Assembly: GCF_020181595.1 (NCBI RefSeq) | Contig: NZ_CP084028.1 | Location: 38,602 to 102,601 of the forward strand | Length of the DNA stretch: 64,000 nucleotides | Source: [Mycobacterium] vasticus | Lineage (GTDB): Bacteria > Actinomycetota > Actinomycetes > Mycobacteriales > Mycobacteriaceae | Direction of reading: 5' to 3' | Part shown: in pieces, positions 17,454 through 26,441 of the stretch | Position numbering within the stretch: the first letter of the stretch is position 1 | Layout of the letters: the number at the start of each line of letters is the position of its first letter | Notes under the pieces: model-generated | What the model saw: only the letters and a program-made list of their open reading frames with translations | Databases searched by the model: none | What the model was told of the DNA's origin: nothing | Position numbers and translations under genes: made by a program

Positions 17454-18493
17454 CCGACCCGGAGGCCGAGGAGACCGCCACGGAGGCAGCGGAGACCGAC
17501 CCGGAGGCTGCGGTGGTCGAGCCGGAGGTTGCCGAGCCGGTCGTTGACGCAGGCGCCGAACCGGTGACGCCCTGGCGGACCCGTGCCCTCGCCCTGGGCA
17601 TCGACCTGCTGCCCGGTGCCGTTGCGGCGGCGACGACGGCGATGGCGGCGATGTGTCTGCCGTCCGGTGGCTTCTGGTGGTGGCTGGCCACGGTGCTGAC
17701 CGGCGTGGTGATCCTGGCGACCGCGGTCAACCGGGTGCTGCTGCCGGTGGTCACCGGGTGGAGCCTGGGCCGCGCGTTCACCGGAATCGAAGTGGTGCGG
17801 CCCGGCTCGGATGCGGCCGTCGGGCCGGTGCGGCTGTTGCTGCGCGATCTGGCGCACCTGCTCGACACCTTGCCGGTTCTCGCCGGCTGGTTCTGGGCGC
17901 TGCGTGACGGACGTGTCCGGACCTTCGCAGATCGGTTGGCGCGCACCGAGGTTCGCCCGGCGCTGTCGCGAGAAGCACCGCAGGACATCCGGAAGAAGAC
18001 GCTGACTGTGTTCGTCGCCGCGGCCGTGCTGAGTGTGGCCGTCGCCGGCATCGCGTATGCGGTGGTATTCCAGCGTGACCACGCCGCAGATGTGGCCCGA
18101 ACCCAGATCGCCCGACAGGGCCCGAAGATCGTGGCGGACATGCTGTCCTACGATCCGCAGACCCTGCAGGAGGACTTCGACCGCGCGCAGTCGCTGGCCA
18201 CCGAGAAGTACCGCGAACAGCTGGTGCCCCAGCAGGATGCGATCCGCAACTCCCAGCCGGCACCGAACCTCTACCGGGTGACCGATGCCGCGGTGCTGGA
18301 CGCCTCCTCGCACCGCGCCACCGTGCTGATGTTCCTGCAGGGCCAGCGCGGTACAGCAGGCAAGGAGCGAATGATCAGCGCCACTGTGCGGGTGGTGTTC
18401 ACCGAGGCGAAGGGAAGCTGGCGCGTCGACGACCTGTCCGTGGTCAGCAAACCGCTGCCCGCCGCGGAGGATCAAGCCGAGGGGGACAAATGA
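17450..18493 (+). CDS. RDD-domain Mce-associated membrane protein Mam1B (Rv0176-like)
   Basis: A 347-residue protein that fuses an RDD membrane domain (TPWRTRALALGIDLLPG, then further helices and FADRLARTEV) to a second transmembrane helix (VFVAAAVLSVAVAGIAYAVV) and a Mam-type extracytoplasmic domain. It starts with GTG overlapping the previous stop (GTGA) and is coupled to the next gene by ATGA. The RDD part distinguishes it from the other Mam proteins of the operon. The function is inferred from operon membership: support of the Mce1 importer. Confidence 0.86.
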   Translation: MTDPEAEETATEAAETDPEAAVVEPEVAEPVVDAGAEPVTPWRTRALALGIDLLPGAVAAATTAMAAMCLPSGGFWWWLATVLTGVVILATAVNRVLLPVVTGWSLGRAFTGIEVVRPGSDAAVGPVRLLLRDLAHLLDTLPVLAGWFWALRDGRVRTFADRLARTEVRPALSREAPQDIRKKTLTVFVAAAVLSVAVAGIAYAVVFQRDHAADVARTQIARQGPKIVADMLSYDPQTLQEDFDRAQSLATEKYREQLVPQQDAIRNSQPAPNLYRVTDAAVLDASSHRATVLMFLQGQRGTAGKERMISATVRVVFTEAKGSWRVDDLSVVSKPLPAAEDQAEGDK

Positions 18494-19038
18494 GTCCGCG
18501 CCGCCGCGTCCAGGCAGACGATCAGCCGCTCTTCACCGCACCCGAGCCCGCGCCGAGCCGGCGGTTCTCGGTGATCGTGGGCAGCGCACTGCTGGCCGCC
18601 ACCGCCGCGATGGCCGTCTGTGCCGCGACGCTGCTGACCCATGTGCAGCACCGGCGGGCTGCGCTGACCGATGTCGAGGCACTGGCCGCCGTCGAATCGT
18701 TCATGACGATGTTCTCCTCGCCGGATCCGTTCCACGCCAACGACTATCTGGACAACGTCATCAGCCATGCCACCGGGGATTTCGCCGAGCAGTGCCAGGA
18801 GAAGGCCAATCAGATCCTGGTCGCGGTGGCACGCAGCGAGCGGACCACCGGAACGGTGATCGCCGCCGGGGTCGAACGGTGGAACGACGACAACAGCGTC
18901 AGCATGCTGGTGGCCGTGGAGAACACCGGCAAGACGGCGGACGGTAAGCACGATGTCCGGGCTGCGACTCGCTGGCTCGCAACGGCGTTGAAGGAAGGGG
19001 ACCAGTGGAAGATCAGCAATCTGAACCAGGTGCTGTGA
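18490..19038 (+). CDS. Mce-associated membrane protein Mam1C (Rv0177-like)
   Basis: A 182-residue single-pass protein: a short basic N-terminus, a membrane helix (VIVGSALLAATAAMAVCAAT) and an extracytoplasmic Mam domain ending WKISNLNQVL. Coupled by ATGA to the gene before and by GTGA to the gene after. Probably an accessory of the Mce1 complex; no enzymatic motif is visible. Confidence 0.85.
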   Translation: MSPRRRVQADDQPLFTAPEPAPSRRFSVIVGSALLAATAAMAVCAATLLTHVQHRRAALTDVEALAAVESFMTMFSSPDPFHANDYLDNVISHATGDFAEQCQEKANQILVAVARSERTTGTVIAAGVERWNDDNSVSMLVAVENTGKTADGKHDVRAATRWLATALKEGDQWKISNLNQVL

Positions 19039-19676
19039 CCGACCCGCAGACGGACGACCTCGAGGATGCGGCCGCCGAGTCCGATGAGGCCGCCGAGCCC
19101 GATGAGGCCGCCGAGCCCGATGAGGCCGCCGAGCGCGATGCCAAGCCGCGTGTCGGTCGCAGGCTCAGTCTGCGATTTCTGGGCGCAGCCTGCGTCGCGC
19201 TGTTCATCGCGGCCGCGGCGTTCGCCGGGGCGGCTGCCAAGCCCTACCTGATCGACCGGGCGGTGGTCGCCACCAAGCTGGACATCGCGCGGACCGCGGC
19301 GCGCGCCATCCACACGCTGTGGAACTACACGCCCGAGAACATGGACACCCTGCCGGACCGGGCATCGGTCTACCTCAGCGGCGACCTGGAGTCGCAGTAC
19401 CGCAAGTTCATCGAGGCGATCGCCGACAGCAACAAACAGGCCCAGGTCACCGACACCACCGAGATCGTCGGCGCCGCGGTCGAAACGCTCAACGGCCCCG
19501 AGGCCACCGTGCTGATCTATACCAACACCGAGGCCCGCAGCGAGCTCACCAAGTCGGTCCCGCAGATCAAATACCTGACCTATCGGCTGTTCATGAAGCG
19601 GGACCAGAACCGATGGGTGGTCACCCGGATGCCCACCATCACCTCACTGGATCTGACGCCGCGCCTGCCGGGCTGA
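19035..19676 (+). CDS. Mce-associated membrane protein Mam1D (Rv0178-like)
   Basis: A 213-residue Mam protein, last of the mce1 operon. The GTG at 19035 is preferred over the in-frame GTG at 19005 because it gives the GTGA overlap used by most genes of this operon. The N-terminus contains four near-identical six-residue acidic repeats (AAESDE, AAEPDE, AAEPDE, AAERDA), followed by a basic stretch, a membrane helix (FLGAACVALFIAAAAFAGAA) and the Mam domain. Function is inferred from context. Confidence 0.83.
   Translation: MTDPQTDDLEDAAAESDEAAEPDEAAEPDEAAERDAKPRVGRRLSLRFLGAACVALFIAAAAFAGAAAKPYLIDRAVVATKLDIARTAARAIHTLWNYTPENMDTLPDRASVYLSGDLESQYRKFIEAIADSNKQAQVTDTTEIVGAAVETLNGPEATVLIYTNTEARSELTKSVPQIKYLTYRLFMKRDQNRWVVTRMPTITSLDLTPRLPG
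19071..19142 (+). repeat. 18-bp tandem repeat, four copies, inside mam1D
   Basis: Four consecutive 18-bp units of the form GCCGCCGAGCCCGATGAG, with single-base changes in the first and last. The two middle units are identical. The unit length keeps the frame and encodes six residues (AAEPDE) in the disordered acidic tail, so copy number could vary between strains without breaking the protein. Confidence 0.9.
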
Positions 19677-19681
19677 CCAAC

Positions 19682-20347
19682 GTGGTCGTTACCTCGCCGA
19701 TCTCGCACCGGCGGACCGTGTTGGCACTGCTGCTGTTGACCTTTGCGACCGGTTTGGTGGATGCGATCAGCGTCCTGCTGCTCGGCCGGGTGTTCGTGGC
19801 GAACATGACCGGTAACGCGATCTTCCTGGGCTTCGTCTTCGTCCCCGGTACCGGATTCGACCTGGCCGGCGCGGCGGTCGCGGTGGGCGGGTTCCTGGCC
19901 GGCACGATCCTCGGCGGGCGACTGGTGCGACGCTTCGGGCACCGGCCCCGGATGTGGGTCACCACGGCATTGGGCGTCGAGGTGGTGCTGTTGCTGGTGC
20001 TGGCGGGTCTTGCCGGGGCAGGGGTGCTGCGCTACGCCGACGCCACCAGGGGGATTCTGACCGCGGGGCTGGCGGTGGCGTTCGGCCTGCAGAACTCCAC
20101 GGCACGCCAGTTCGGCGTCCAGGAGCTCTACACCACCGTGCTCACCTCGACGATCGTCGGCATCGGCGTGGACAGTCGGCTGGCCGGTGGCACCGGGCAG
20201 CGGGCGAAGCTGCGTTATGGCGTGGTCGTGACGATGATCGCCGGCGCCGTCGTCGGCGCCACCCTGACCCGGTACTTCGTGGCGCCGATCATCGCCATGG
20301 CGGCCGCGCTGGTCACCGCAAGCCTGCTGCTGTTCCGTCACGGCTGA
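19682..20347 (+). CDS. DUF1275 (YoaK-family) membrane protein
   Basis: A 221-residue multi-pass membrane protein of the DUF1275 family. It shows the family N-terminal run ATGLVDAISVLLLGRVFVAN followed by MTGN, and the mid-protein segment GLQNSTARQFGVQELYTTVL. The GTG start is 5 bases after the mam1D stop, so it may be read through from the mce1 operon. Biochemical function is unknown. It is convergent with the MPT64-like gene. It is not in the M. tuberculosis mce1 operon as I recall it. Confidence 0.85.
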   Translation: MVVTSPISHRRTVLALLLLTFATGLVDAISVLLLGRVFVANMTGNAIFLGFVFVPGTGFDLAGAAVAVGGFLAGTILGGRLVRRFGHRPRMWVTTALGVEVVLLLVLAGLAGAGVLRYADATRGILTAGLAVAFGLQNSTARQFGVQELYTTVLTSTIVGIGVDSRLAGGTGQRAKLRYGVVVTMIAGAVVGATLTRYFVAPIIAMAAALVTASLLLFRHG

Positions 20348-20365
20348 GCCGGAGAACCGGTTCAG
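20344..20365. terminator. Short hairpin between the two convergent mce-side transcripts
   Basis: CTGAGCCGG (20344-20352), a 4-base loop and CCGGTTCAG (20357-20365) form a 9-bp stem with one mismatch. It covers the stop codons of both convergent genes. There is no U-tract, as is common for mycobacterial terminators. It could end transcription from both sides. Confidence 0.45.
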
Positions 20366-21144
20366 TCCCCGCCGTATTCGGGGCGCAGGATGGAACTCAA
20401 CGCGCTCAGTGGGATATGCGCCTGCACGTTGCCGCCGTCCATGTTCCACTGCATCTGGTTGTACTGGATCGGGCTGTCGTGGCCGACCGGGTAGTCGGGC
20501 ATGTACAGGATCAGCTCATCAGGCGTCAGCGCCCAGGACCGGTAGCCGCCGGAGTAGACCTTGTCCGGGGTGAACCGGTCCGCGACGAACGGGTAGTCGC
20601 CTGGTCGATGCTCCCAGAACGCCCGATCGAGGGCCTCGGTGATGTAGGGCGCACCGAGCTGCGGGATCATCGCGTACGGGTCCGCTCCGGGCTTGGTGAT
20701 GTCGGTCAGCTGCAACTGTCGCCCGGCGGCCATGTCGAAGGTGAAGGTGCGGTAGGCGTTGTTGATGTACGGGCCGTCGGAGTGGTAGTCCTCGTGGAAC
20801 ACCGTGGTCAGCGCGTTGCCGTGCTGGAAGATCTCGAAGTTCTCGTTGCCCCAGCTGTCGGCGACCATCGAGGCGCCCTTGGTGCGCCAGTTGGTGAACA
20901 GCTTCGACAGGTAGTCCCGGATCGGCGGGCCGGCCACCGGGTGATCCACCAGGTCGCCCGGCACCGCCATCCGGATGTAGCGGGTGGCAAGGCGTTCCGA
21001 TCGCACGTCGGTACTGCAGTACTGCCCGTCCCAGCCGCCGCCCAGCCCACCGCAGAAGGACTGCGCCGAAGCGCCGGCCGCCGGTGCCGCTGACAACGAA
21101 CACGTCGCGACGAGTACGCCCGCTACCAACCGGGTCGCCCACAT
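20362..21144 (-). CDS. Secreted MPT64-like protein (RsiV / DUF3298 type)
   Basis: A 260-residue exported protein with a signal peptide (VAGVLVATCSLSAAPAAGAS) and a mature part that resembles the mycobacterial MPT64 / TB22.2 family: FHEDYHSDGPYINNAYRTFTF, LTPDELILYMPDY and a terminal IPLSALSSIL. AGGAGGGA lies 6 bases before the ATG. Ten bases separate it from the preceding mam gene, so it is probably the last gene of the second mce operon. MPT64 itself is a secreted antigen; the role here is unknown. Two cysteines near the mature N-terminus (FCGGLGGGWDGQYC) could form a disulfide. Confidence 0.75.
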   Translation of the reverse strand: MWATRLVAGVLVATCSLSAAPAAGASAQSFCGGLGGGWDGQYCSTDVRSERLATRYIRMAVPGDLVDHPVAGPPIRDYLSKLFTNWRTKGASMVADSWGNENFEIFQHGNALTTVFHEDYHSDGPYINNAYRTFTFDMAAGRQLQLTDITKPGADPYAMIPQLGAPYITEALDRAFWEHRPGDYPFVADRFTPDKVYSGGYRSWALTPDELILYMPDYPVGHDSPIQYNQMQWNMDGGNVQAHIPLSALSSILRPEYGGD

Positions 21145-21154
21145 AGCTTCCCTC

Positions 21155-21772
21155 CTAGGGCAATTCGACTTTGCTCGCCAGCCACCGGCCGTCGACCTTC
21201 TGCATGGTCATCTTCATCCGGCTGCGGTCCACTCGCGGGTCGGGGCGGGTGGTGTTGGTGACGGTCTGATCCACCATCAGCAGCACGACCACGGTGTCGG
21301 TGGATTCCGACTGCACCGCGGACTGGACGACCTTGCCCTGCGCTGACGCCTTGTTGTCGATCAACAGTTGTCGCAACTGCACGCTGGCCTTGGTGTAGGT
21401 CTCCTTGAAGTTCCCGGTCGCGCCGTTGAGCACCGTGGCGAAGTCGTCGTCGACGCGGTTGGAGTCGATACTGGTCAGTGCCTCGGCATAGTCGACGGCG
21501 GCACGCTGGCCCGCAGCGGCAGCCGATGCGAGCCGATGTTGTTGCCACAGAGGCCATCCCAGCCCGGCGACCAACCCGAACACCGCCAGGTAGGCGGCGG
21601 CCACGGCGACCCGCCGTCGCGGGATCCGGCGCGGCCCAGGCTGTACTGCCGGTGCCTCGGGCGTGGCGTCGACGGATTCGTCGATCACCTCGGTCGCTTC
21701 TTCGGTCGCTTCTACGGTGTCTTCGGTAGTCGGTTCGTCTGCGGTGCTCACCGCGGCGTCTCCTTGCTCCAT
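21155..21772 (-). CDS. Mce-associated membrane protein of the second mce operon
   Basis: A 205-residue Mam protein: acidic N-terminus, one membrane helix (VAVAAAYLAVFGLVAGLGW) and an extracytoplasmic domain ending MTMQKVDGRWLASKVELP. The ATG overlaps the mceF stop by ATGA. It is clearly paralogous to the Mam protein at 31707-32333 on the far side of the operon, which ends MTMERVNGRWLAAKVDMP. Likely an accessory of the second Mce importer. Confidence 0.85.
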   Translation of the reverse strand: MEQGDAAVSTADEPTTEDTVEATEEATEVIDESVDATPEAPAVQPGPRRIPRRRVAVAAAYLAVFGLVAGLGWPLWQQHRLASAAAAGQRAAVDYAEALTSIDSNRVDDDFATVLNGATGNFKETYTKASVQLRQLLIDNKASAQGKVVQSAVQSESTDTVVVLLMVDQTVTNTTRPDPRVDRSRMKMTMQKVDGRWLASKVELP

Positions 21773-23022
21773 CAGCGCGGCGGGTCGATCAACAGTGGCG
21801 GCCCGCCGTAGGGGGTGGGAATCGTGTAGCGGCCCTTGGGGGTCGGGTCGGTGGTCGCTGACAGGTCAGCGCCGGGCGGTGGGCCCGCCGTGTCGTCGCC
21901 CGGCGGGCGCGGTGCGTTGGCGGCACCGCGCACCAGCACCGACTGGTCGGTGTCGCGGCAATAGCCGTATAGGAACGGCTCGGGGTAGTCCGCCCCCGAC
22001 GGCGGACGCCGCGGCGTCCCGTAGTCGCAGGTGTAGCGGGGGTAGATGTCACCGATCGCCCACAACCCGTTCTCCCGGATCATCGTCCCCAAGGCCTCCA
22101 GCGTCGAACCGCGGTAGCTGGGGAACAGTGCGTCCAGTGCGGGTGTGCGGACATAGAGCAGCTGGGCGGTGGTGGCGAGGTTGGCCAGTAGCCCGACCAT
22201 GGTGTCGGAGTTGTCGTCGAACAGTCCGTCGACCGCTGACAGCATCCCGGGCGCCCGGTCGACCAGCTGGCGGTAGCCGCCGATCATCGGGTTGACGCCG
22301 CGCAGCACCTTGTCCAGGTTGGCCGACGTGGCGGCCACACCGTTGTTGACGTCGCTGAGCATGGTCAGCACCACCCGGCTCGACTTGAGCAGCGTAACCG
22401 TTTGCGGCAGAACCGAATCCAAGGTGGACAACAGGAACGCGCCGCCATCGACGATGTCGGTGAGCTTGCGCGGGCCGTCTTCGGACAGGCTCAGTTCGGC
22501 CTTGATCAATTCCAGCTTGCGCGGGTCGGTCTGGGCCAGCATGCCGTCGGCGTCGGCGAGCAACTGCGACAACGGAATCGGGGTGCTCGTCTGGCCTTGC
22601 CCCACGACACTGCCGCCGGACAGGTACGGGCCGCTGTTGGACGTCGGCTCGAAGTCGATGTACTGCTCACCGGCTGCCGAAAGGCCGGACACCCGCACCT
22701 TGCTGGCGGCCGGGATGCGCACCGTCGAGTTGATGTTGGCGACGGCCTGGACCCCGGAGCCGGTGATCTGCAGCGATTCGATGCGGCCTACCGGGACACC
22801 GCGCACCGAGACGTCCTGATTGGCCAGCAGGCCACCGGAATCGGGTAGGGAGACGGTGATCTGGTACGTGGACCGCGCCGGGTTGACCCGCAACGCCCCC
22901 ACCAAGAGGTATGCCGTCGACAGCACCAGGGTCAGCGCCAGGGCGATCCCCGACAGCAGGTTCTTGCGTCGGTAGCCGGCCCGCACCACCGCGACGATGC
23001 CCCGACTGATCGCCTCGATCAC
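21772..23022 (-). CDS. Mce family protein MceF, second operon
   Basis: A 416-residue Mce protein. The start is the GTG at 23022 overlapping the mceE stop (GTGA), giving an N-terminus VIEAISRGIVAVVRAGYRRK, then a membrane helix and the Mce domain (GLLANQDVSVRGVPVGRIESL). The far longer frame that runs upstream is rejected because it would overlap mceE entirely. The C-terminal part has IYPRYTCDYGTPRRPP and a proline-rich end. The operon type cannot be assigned with certainty. Confidence 0.88.
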   Translation of the reverse strand: MIEAISRGIVAVVRAGYRRKNLLSGIALALTLVLSTAYLLVGALRVNPARSTYQITVSLPDSGGLLANQDVSVRGVPVGRIESLQITGSGVQAVANINSTVRIPAASKVRVSGLSAAGEQYIDFEPTSNSGPYLSGGSVVGQGQTSTPIPLSQLLADADGMLAQTDPRKLELIKAELSLSEDGPRKLTDIVDGGAFLLSTLDSVLPQTVTLLKSSRVVLTMLSDVNNGVAATSANLDKVLRGVNPMIGGYRQLVDRAPGMLSAVDGLFDDNSDTMVGLLANLATTAQLLYVRTPALDALFPSYRGSTLEALGTMIRENGLWAIGDIYPRYTCDYGTPRRPPSGADYPEPFLYGYCRDTDQSVLVRGAANAPRPPGDDTAGPPPGADLSATTDPTPKGRYTIPTPYGGPPLLIDPPR

Positions 23023-24265
23023 GGTGTCGGTCCCGGTGCGCGCGGGGCGGTCTCTTCCGGAGCGTGCTGGGCGGCCTGCTCGGCGGCGTCCTCCTCGGCG
23101 GGCGTCGGCGGTATCGGTGACCCGATCGCCGTCCACGGGATCTGGCCCATGTCGGAGTCCGGGCCGCGGCCCACCACACGCTCCTGCAGTCGCCACAGCG
23201 CGTACTTGATCGAGCCCGCCAGCTTCGCCCAGTCGTAGCGTTTCGGGCCGTGGAAGGTGGGGTCGCCCTTGAATCCCGCGTCGGGCATCGATCCCCACAC
23301 CAGGCGGTCGAGGCTCACGTGCACCGAGACCCCGGCGCCGGGCATCGACTTGATCAGCGGTGCCATCAGCTTGTTCAGGGCGTACAGGCTGGTGTCGGGG
23401 TCGGTTGCTACGTCGTTCCAGGAGGCGGCGATGGTGTTGGCGTCCTTGATGAAACTGTGCCCGGAGTCATCGGTTCCGGCGATCGACGGGAACCGGGAGA
23501 GTTGCCGGCTGGTCGCACCGACCTCCTCGACAAGGTCGGCGAGCTGGGTGGTGTTGTCCACCAGGGTCTCGGTCGCGGGCCCGGCGGCGGTCAGCACGTC
23601 GGTGAGCGCGGCGCTGCGGGAGTCGAGCCGATCCGCCAGATCAGCGGTCTGGCGCAGTGCCGACTCGATCTCGCCGGAGCGGGCGTTGAGCTTGGTCAGC
23701 AGTTCGGTGGACTGGTTGATCAGATTTCCGAAGGCCTGGCCCTGGTCGCCGGTGGCCTTGCCCGCGCCGTTGACGAAATTGGTGAAGTTCTGCACCGCAC
23801 CGCCGTTGACCAGCAGGGCTGCCGAGCTCAGCACCGACTCCACGGTGGCAGCCGACGCGGTGGACTCCAACCCGATGGTGTCGCCATTGCGCAGCAGCGG
23901 TGCTGACGGATCGACGTTTGCCGGTGGTTTGATCGCGACGAACACGTCGCCGAGCGCAGTTCTGCGGTGCTGCCCACCGGAATTCGGGCACCGTCCATAA
24001 TCCGCAGCGTGGTGACCGCGGTGTAGTTGCGCGCCACCATGGATTCCATCTGTCCGATATCGGCACCGGCGAGCTTGACCTTGGCGTGTCCGGGCAGGTT
24101 CAGCGCGTTGGCGAACACCGCGTTCAACAGATAACCGCCACTGCCGATTCCGGGCGCCGGCAGCGGCAGGCTGCCCAGCCCACTGCCGCAGCCCGCCACG
24201 GAGCAGCCGATCACCACGGTCGACAACGTCGCCAGCGCTCGGCGGGGAATTCGGTGACCCGCCAT
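23019..24265 (-). pseudogene. mceE lipoprotein gene of the second operon, interrupted by a frameshift
   Basis: The first part (24265 to about 23950) encodes a signal peptide with lipobox VAGC and the Mce domain start up to STAELRSA. The rest, from DVFVAIKPP to the stop at 23019, is in another frame. Intact MceE proteins read roughly ELR(S/T)ATPLGDVFVAIKPP here. The DNA is what results if one of two copies of CGCTCGGCGAC plus two bases (13 bp) were deleted; the remaining copy is at 23946-23956. This is either a real frameshift or an assembly / sequencing error. The ATG at 24265 or the GTG at 24271, which overlaps the mceD stop, could be the start. Both halves look otherwise well conserved. Confidence 0.8.
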
Positions 24266-24267
24266 TG

Positions 24268-25395
24268 TCACTGCCCCATCATCGAAAGACCGTCGAGGAC
24301 GTAGGTCAGACCGAAGTCCGGGCCGTAGTCCGCCAGTGTGCCCGTGCCGCAACCCAATTGACGCAGATGCATCATGTTGCACAGCTCCTTGGTGCCCTGG
24401 CTGTCGAGCAGGATCTTGTCGACCAGGGCGTGGATGCGAATCGTGCCGTTGTTGGTGTCGATCGCGTTGTAGAGGTTCTCCAGGGTCAGCGGTAGCACGT
24501 CGACCAGCTCGATCAGGTCGCGCTGCTTCTCGGTCAGGGTGGCCGCGGCCCGGTCGCCGTTCAGCACGCTCTGCTTGAGGTTGTCCCGGTTGGCCTGCAG
24601 CAGTGCGGTCGCCTGGGTGACGATCTCGTTGAACTTGTGCCCGGTGCTTCCGGTGCCCAGATCCTCGTCGGCCAACATCTGGCTGAGTTTGCGTGTGGTG
24701 GAACCGAATTGGCGCAACTTGGCGTCATTGCGGGCTGCCGCGTCCATCAACGAGCTGAGATTGGTGATGATCGAGGTCAGTTGGTTGCCGGTCGTCTCGC
24801 CGCGTTCGGAGCTGAGCTGCAGCGCCCGGGACAGCTCGCCGAGCGCGGACTTGATCTTCTCGCCGTTGCCGTCGGCGATACCTGCGCCGGCGTTGATCAC
24901 GTCGGCCACCGGGCCGTTGCCCTTGCCGTCACCGCCGAGGGACTTCGACACCTTGTCGAGCATGTCCAGTACCCGGTCGAACGCGACCGGGGTGCGGGTG
25001 CGGTTGAGTCCGATGGTGGTGCGGTCGGCCAGTACCGGCCCGCCCGTGTAGGCCGGGGTCAGCTCGATCTGGCGAGCGGTGAGGATCGAGGTGTTGATGG
25101 TGACCGCGTGGACGTCGGCGGGGACCTTCACGCCGCGGTCGACGGTGAACTCCGCCTCGACGTACTCGCCCTTCGGGGTGATCTTGCGGATCCTGCCCAC
25201 CGGCATGCCGAGCACCGCCACCACATTATCCTCGTAAAGACCTGCAGCACTGTCGAATTGGGCGGTGACCGTGATAGCTCGCCCGAACGGGTTCAGGTAG
25301 TAGCCGGCCACCCCGACGGCGATCACCGCCGCGGCGAGCAGCGCGGTCACCAGCGCCGCGACCCGGCGCCGGCCCGGGTCCGCCGGCGCGCTCAC
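24268..25395 (-). CDS. Mce family protein MceD, second operon
   Basis: A 375-residue Mce protein starting at a GTG overlapping the mceC stop (GTGA). The N-terminus VSAPADPGRRRVAAL leads into a membrane helix and an Mce domain containing GLYEDNVVAVLGMPVGRIRKI, followed by helical repeats and a cysteine-containing end (ELCNMMHLRQLGCG). It lacks the long proline-rich tail seen in Mce1D, so it is shorter. It should be one needle subunit of the second importer. Confidence 0.88.
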   Translation of the reverse strand: MSAPADPGRRRVAALVTALLAAAVIAVGVAGYYLNPFGRAITVTAQFDSAAGLYEDNVVAVLGMPVGRIRKITPKGEYVEAEFTVDRGVKVPADVHAVTINTSILTARQIELTPAYTGGPVLADRTTIGLNRTRTPVAFDRVLDMLDKVSKSLGGDGKGNGPVADVINAGAGIADGNGEKIKSALGELSRALQLSSERGETTGNQLTSIITNLSSLMDAAARNDAKLRQFGSTTRKLSQMLADEDLGTGSTGHKFNEIVTQATALLQANRDNLKQSVLNGDRAAATLTEKQRDLIELVDVLPLTLENLYNAIDTNNGTIRIHALVDKILLDSQGTKELCNMMHLRQLGCGTGTLADYGPDFGLTYVLDGLSMMGQ

Positions 25396-26441
25396 TTGCA
25401 GTCCTTGAAGTACTCGATCATGTTGAACTGCTTGGCGCGCCCGCTGATTGCGCACATCCACGAGTCGACCGCGATCCCGTTGCCGACGTAGAACTCGACG
25501 GCCGGACCGTACCCGGTGGCGTTGGTCAGTCCGCGCAGCGGTGGCGGTGCGGCTTGGATCAGGCTGCGCAGCATGTCGTCGTGCTGGCCGACCATCTCGG
25601 TCAGTGTCCGCAGGTTGGTCAGCATGTCGTCGAGCATCGAGCGATCCTTGACCACGACGTTGTTGAGGTTGCTCACCAGGTTGGTCAACGCCGCCAGCAT
25701 GGCGTGAAAGGTGTTCTGCCGGGCCACCAGTTCGCCGATGAAGTCCTGGCCCTGGTCGACCAGGTTGCCCAGGTGGGTCTGCTGGTTGCGCAGGGTGGTG
25801 GCCACCCGTTGGGTGTTGGCCAGCAGGGTGCCGAGCTGGTCTCGGCGGTCGGCGGTGATCTTGCTCAGCGTGTGCAGGTTGGTCATGGCCTGCGGGATGA
25901 TCGGCGGCAGGCCCTGGAGTTGCTGGCCGAGCACGGCGAGGGACTTCCCGAACTGGTCGGAGTCGATGTGGTCGAACGTGGTGGTGGCGTCCTCCAGCAA
26001 CGACTGCAGGTCATAGGGAACCTGAGTGTGCGACAGCGTGATTCGCTTCCCGGGGATCGAGCCCGGGCCGTCCGGCTCCAGCTTCAGGTAGCGCGAGCCC
26101 AGGATCGTCATCACCTGGATGGTGGCCCGGGTGTCCTTGCCCATCGGGATGTCGCTGCGAACCGACAGGCCGGCTTCGACATGGTCGCCGGCCAGTCGCA
26201 TCTTCGTCACCCGGCCCACCTCGATGCCGGCGATCACGATCGGATTCCCGGGTGCCAGCGCGGCGGCCTGAGCGAAATCGGCGGTATAGCGGGTGTAGCC
26301 GAACCCGGCCAGCTTCACCAACAGTGCTGCGGCGACCACGACCCCCACCACCGCCAAGGCCACGAACCCGATCCAAGTGGTGTTGTAGGACTCCAGTGGC
26401 CGGTTGCGCCAACGGTCCAGGAACTTCGGTGCGCTAGCCAT
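25392..26441 (-). CDS. Mce family protein MceC, second operon
   Basis: A 349-residue Mce protein with a membrane helix (IGFVALAVVGVVVAAALLVK) and Mce domain (APGNPIVIAGIEVGRVTKM), then a coiled helical region. The ATG overlaps the mceB stop by 8 bases. It lacks the proline-rich extension of Mce1C in this window. Two C-terminal cysteines (SWMCAISG and FKDCK) may form a disulfide. Confidence 0.88.
   Translation of the reverse strand: MASAPKFLDRWRNRPLESYNTTWIGFVALAVVGVVVAAALLVKLAGFGYTRYTADFAQAAALAPGNPIVIAGIEVGRVTKMRLAGDHVEAGLSVRSDIPMGKDTRATIQVMTILGSRYLKLEPDGPGSIPGKRITLSHTQVPYDLQSLLEDATTTFDHIDSDQFGKSLAVLGQQLQGLPPIIPQAMTNLHTLSKITADRRDQLGTLLANTQRVATTLRNQQTHLGNLVDQGQDFIGELVARQNTFHAMLAALTNLVSNLNNVVVKDRSMLDDMLTNLRTLTEMVGQHDDMLRSLIQAAPPPLRGLTNATGYGPAVEFYVGNGIAVDSWMCAISGRAKQFNMIEYFKDCK

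Noticed and set aside
19071..19142. CRISPR array
   Set aside because: The units are contiguous, coding and without spacers; they are a tandem repeat within mam1D.
23023..23298. Longer N-terminus for the second-operon MceF
   Set aside because: It would lie wholly inside mceE, and the GTG overlapping the mceE stop gives the family's normal start.
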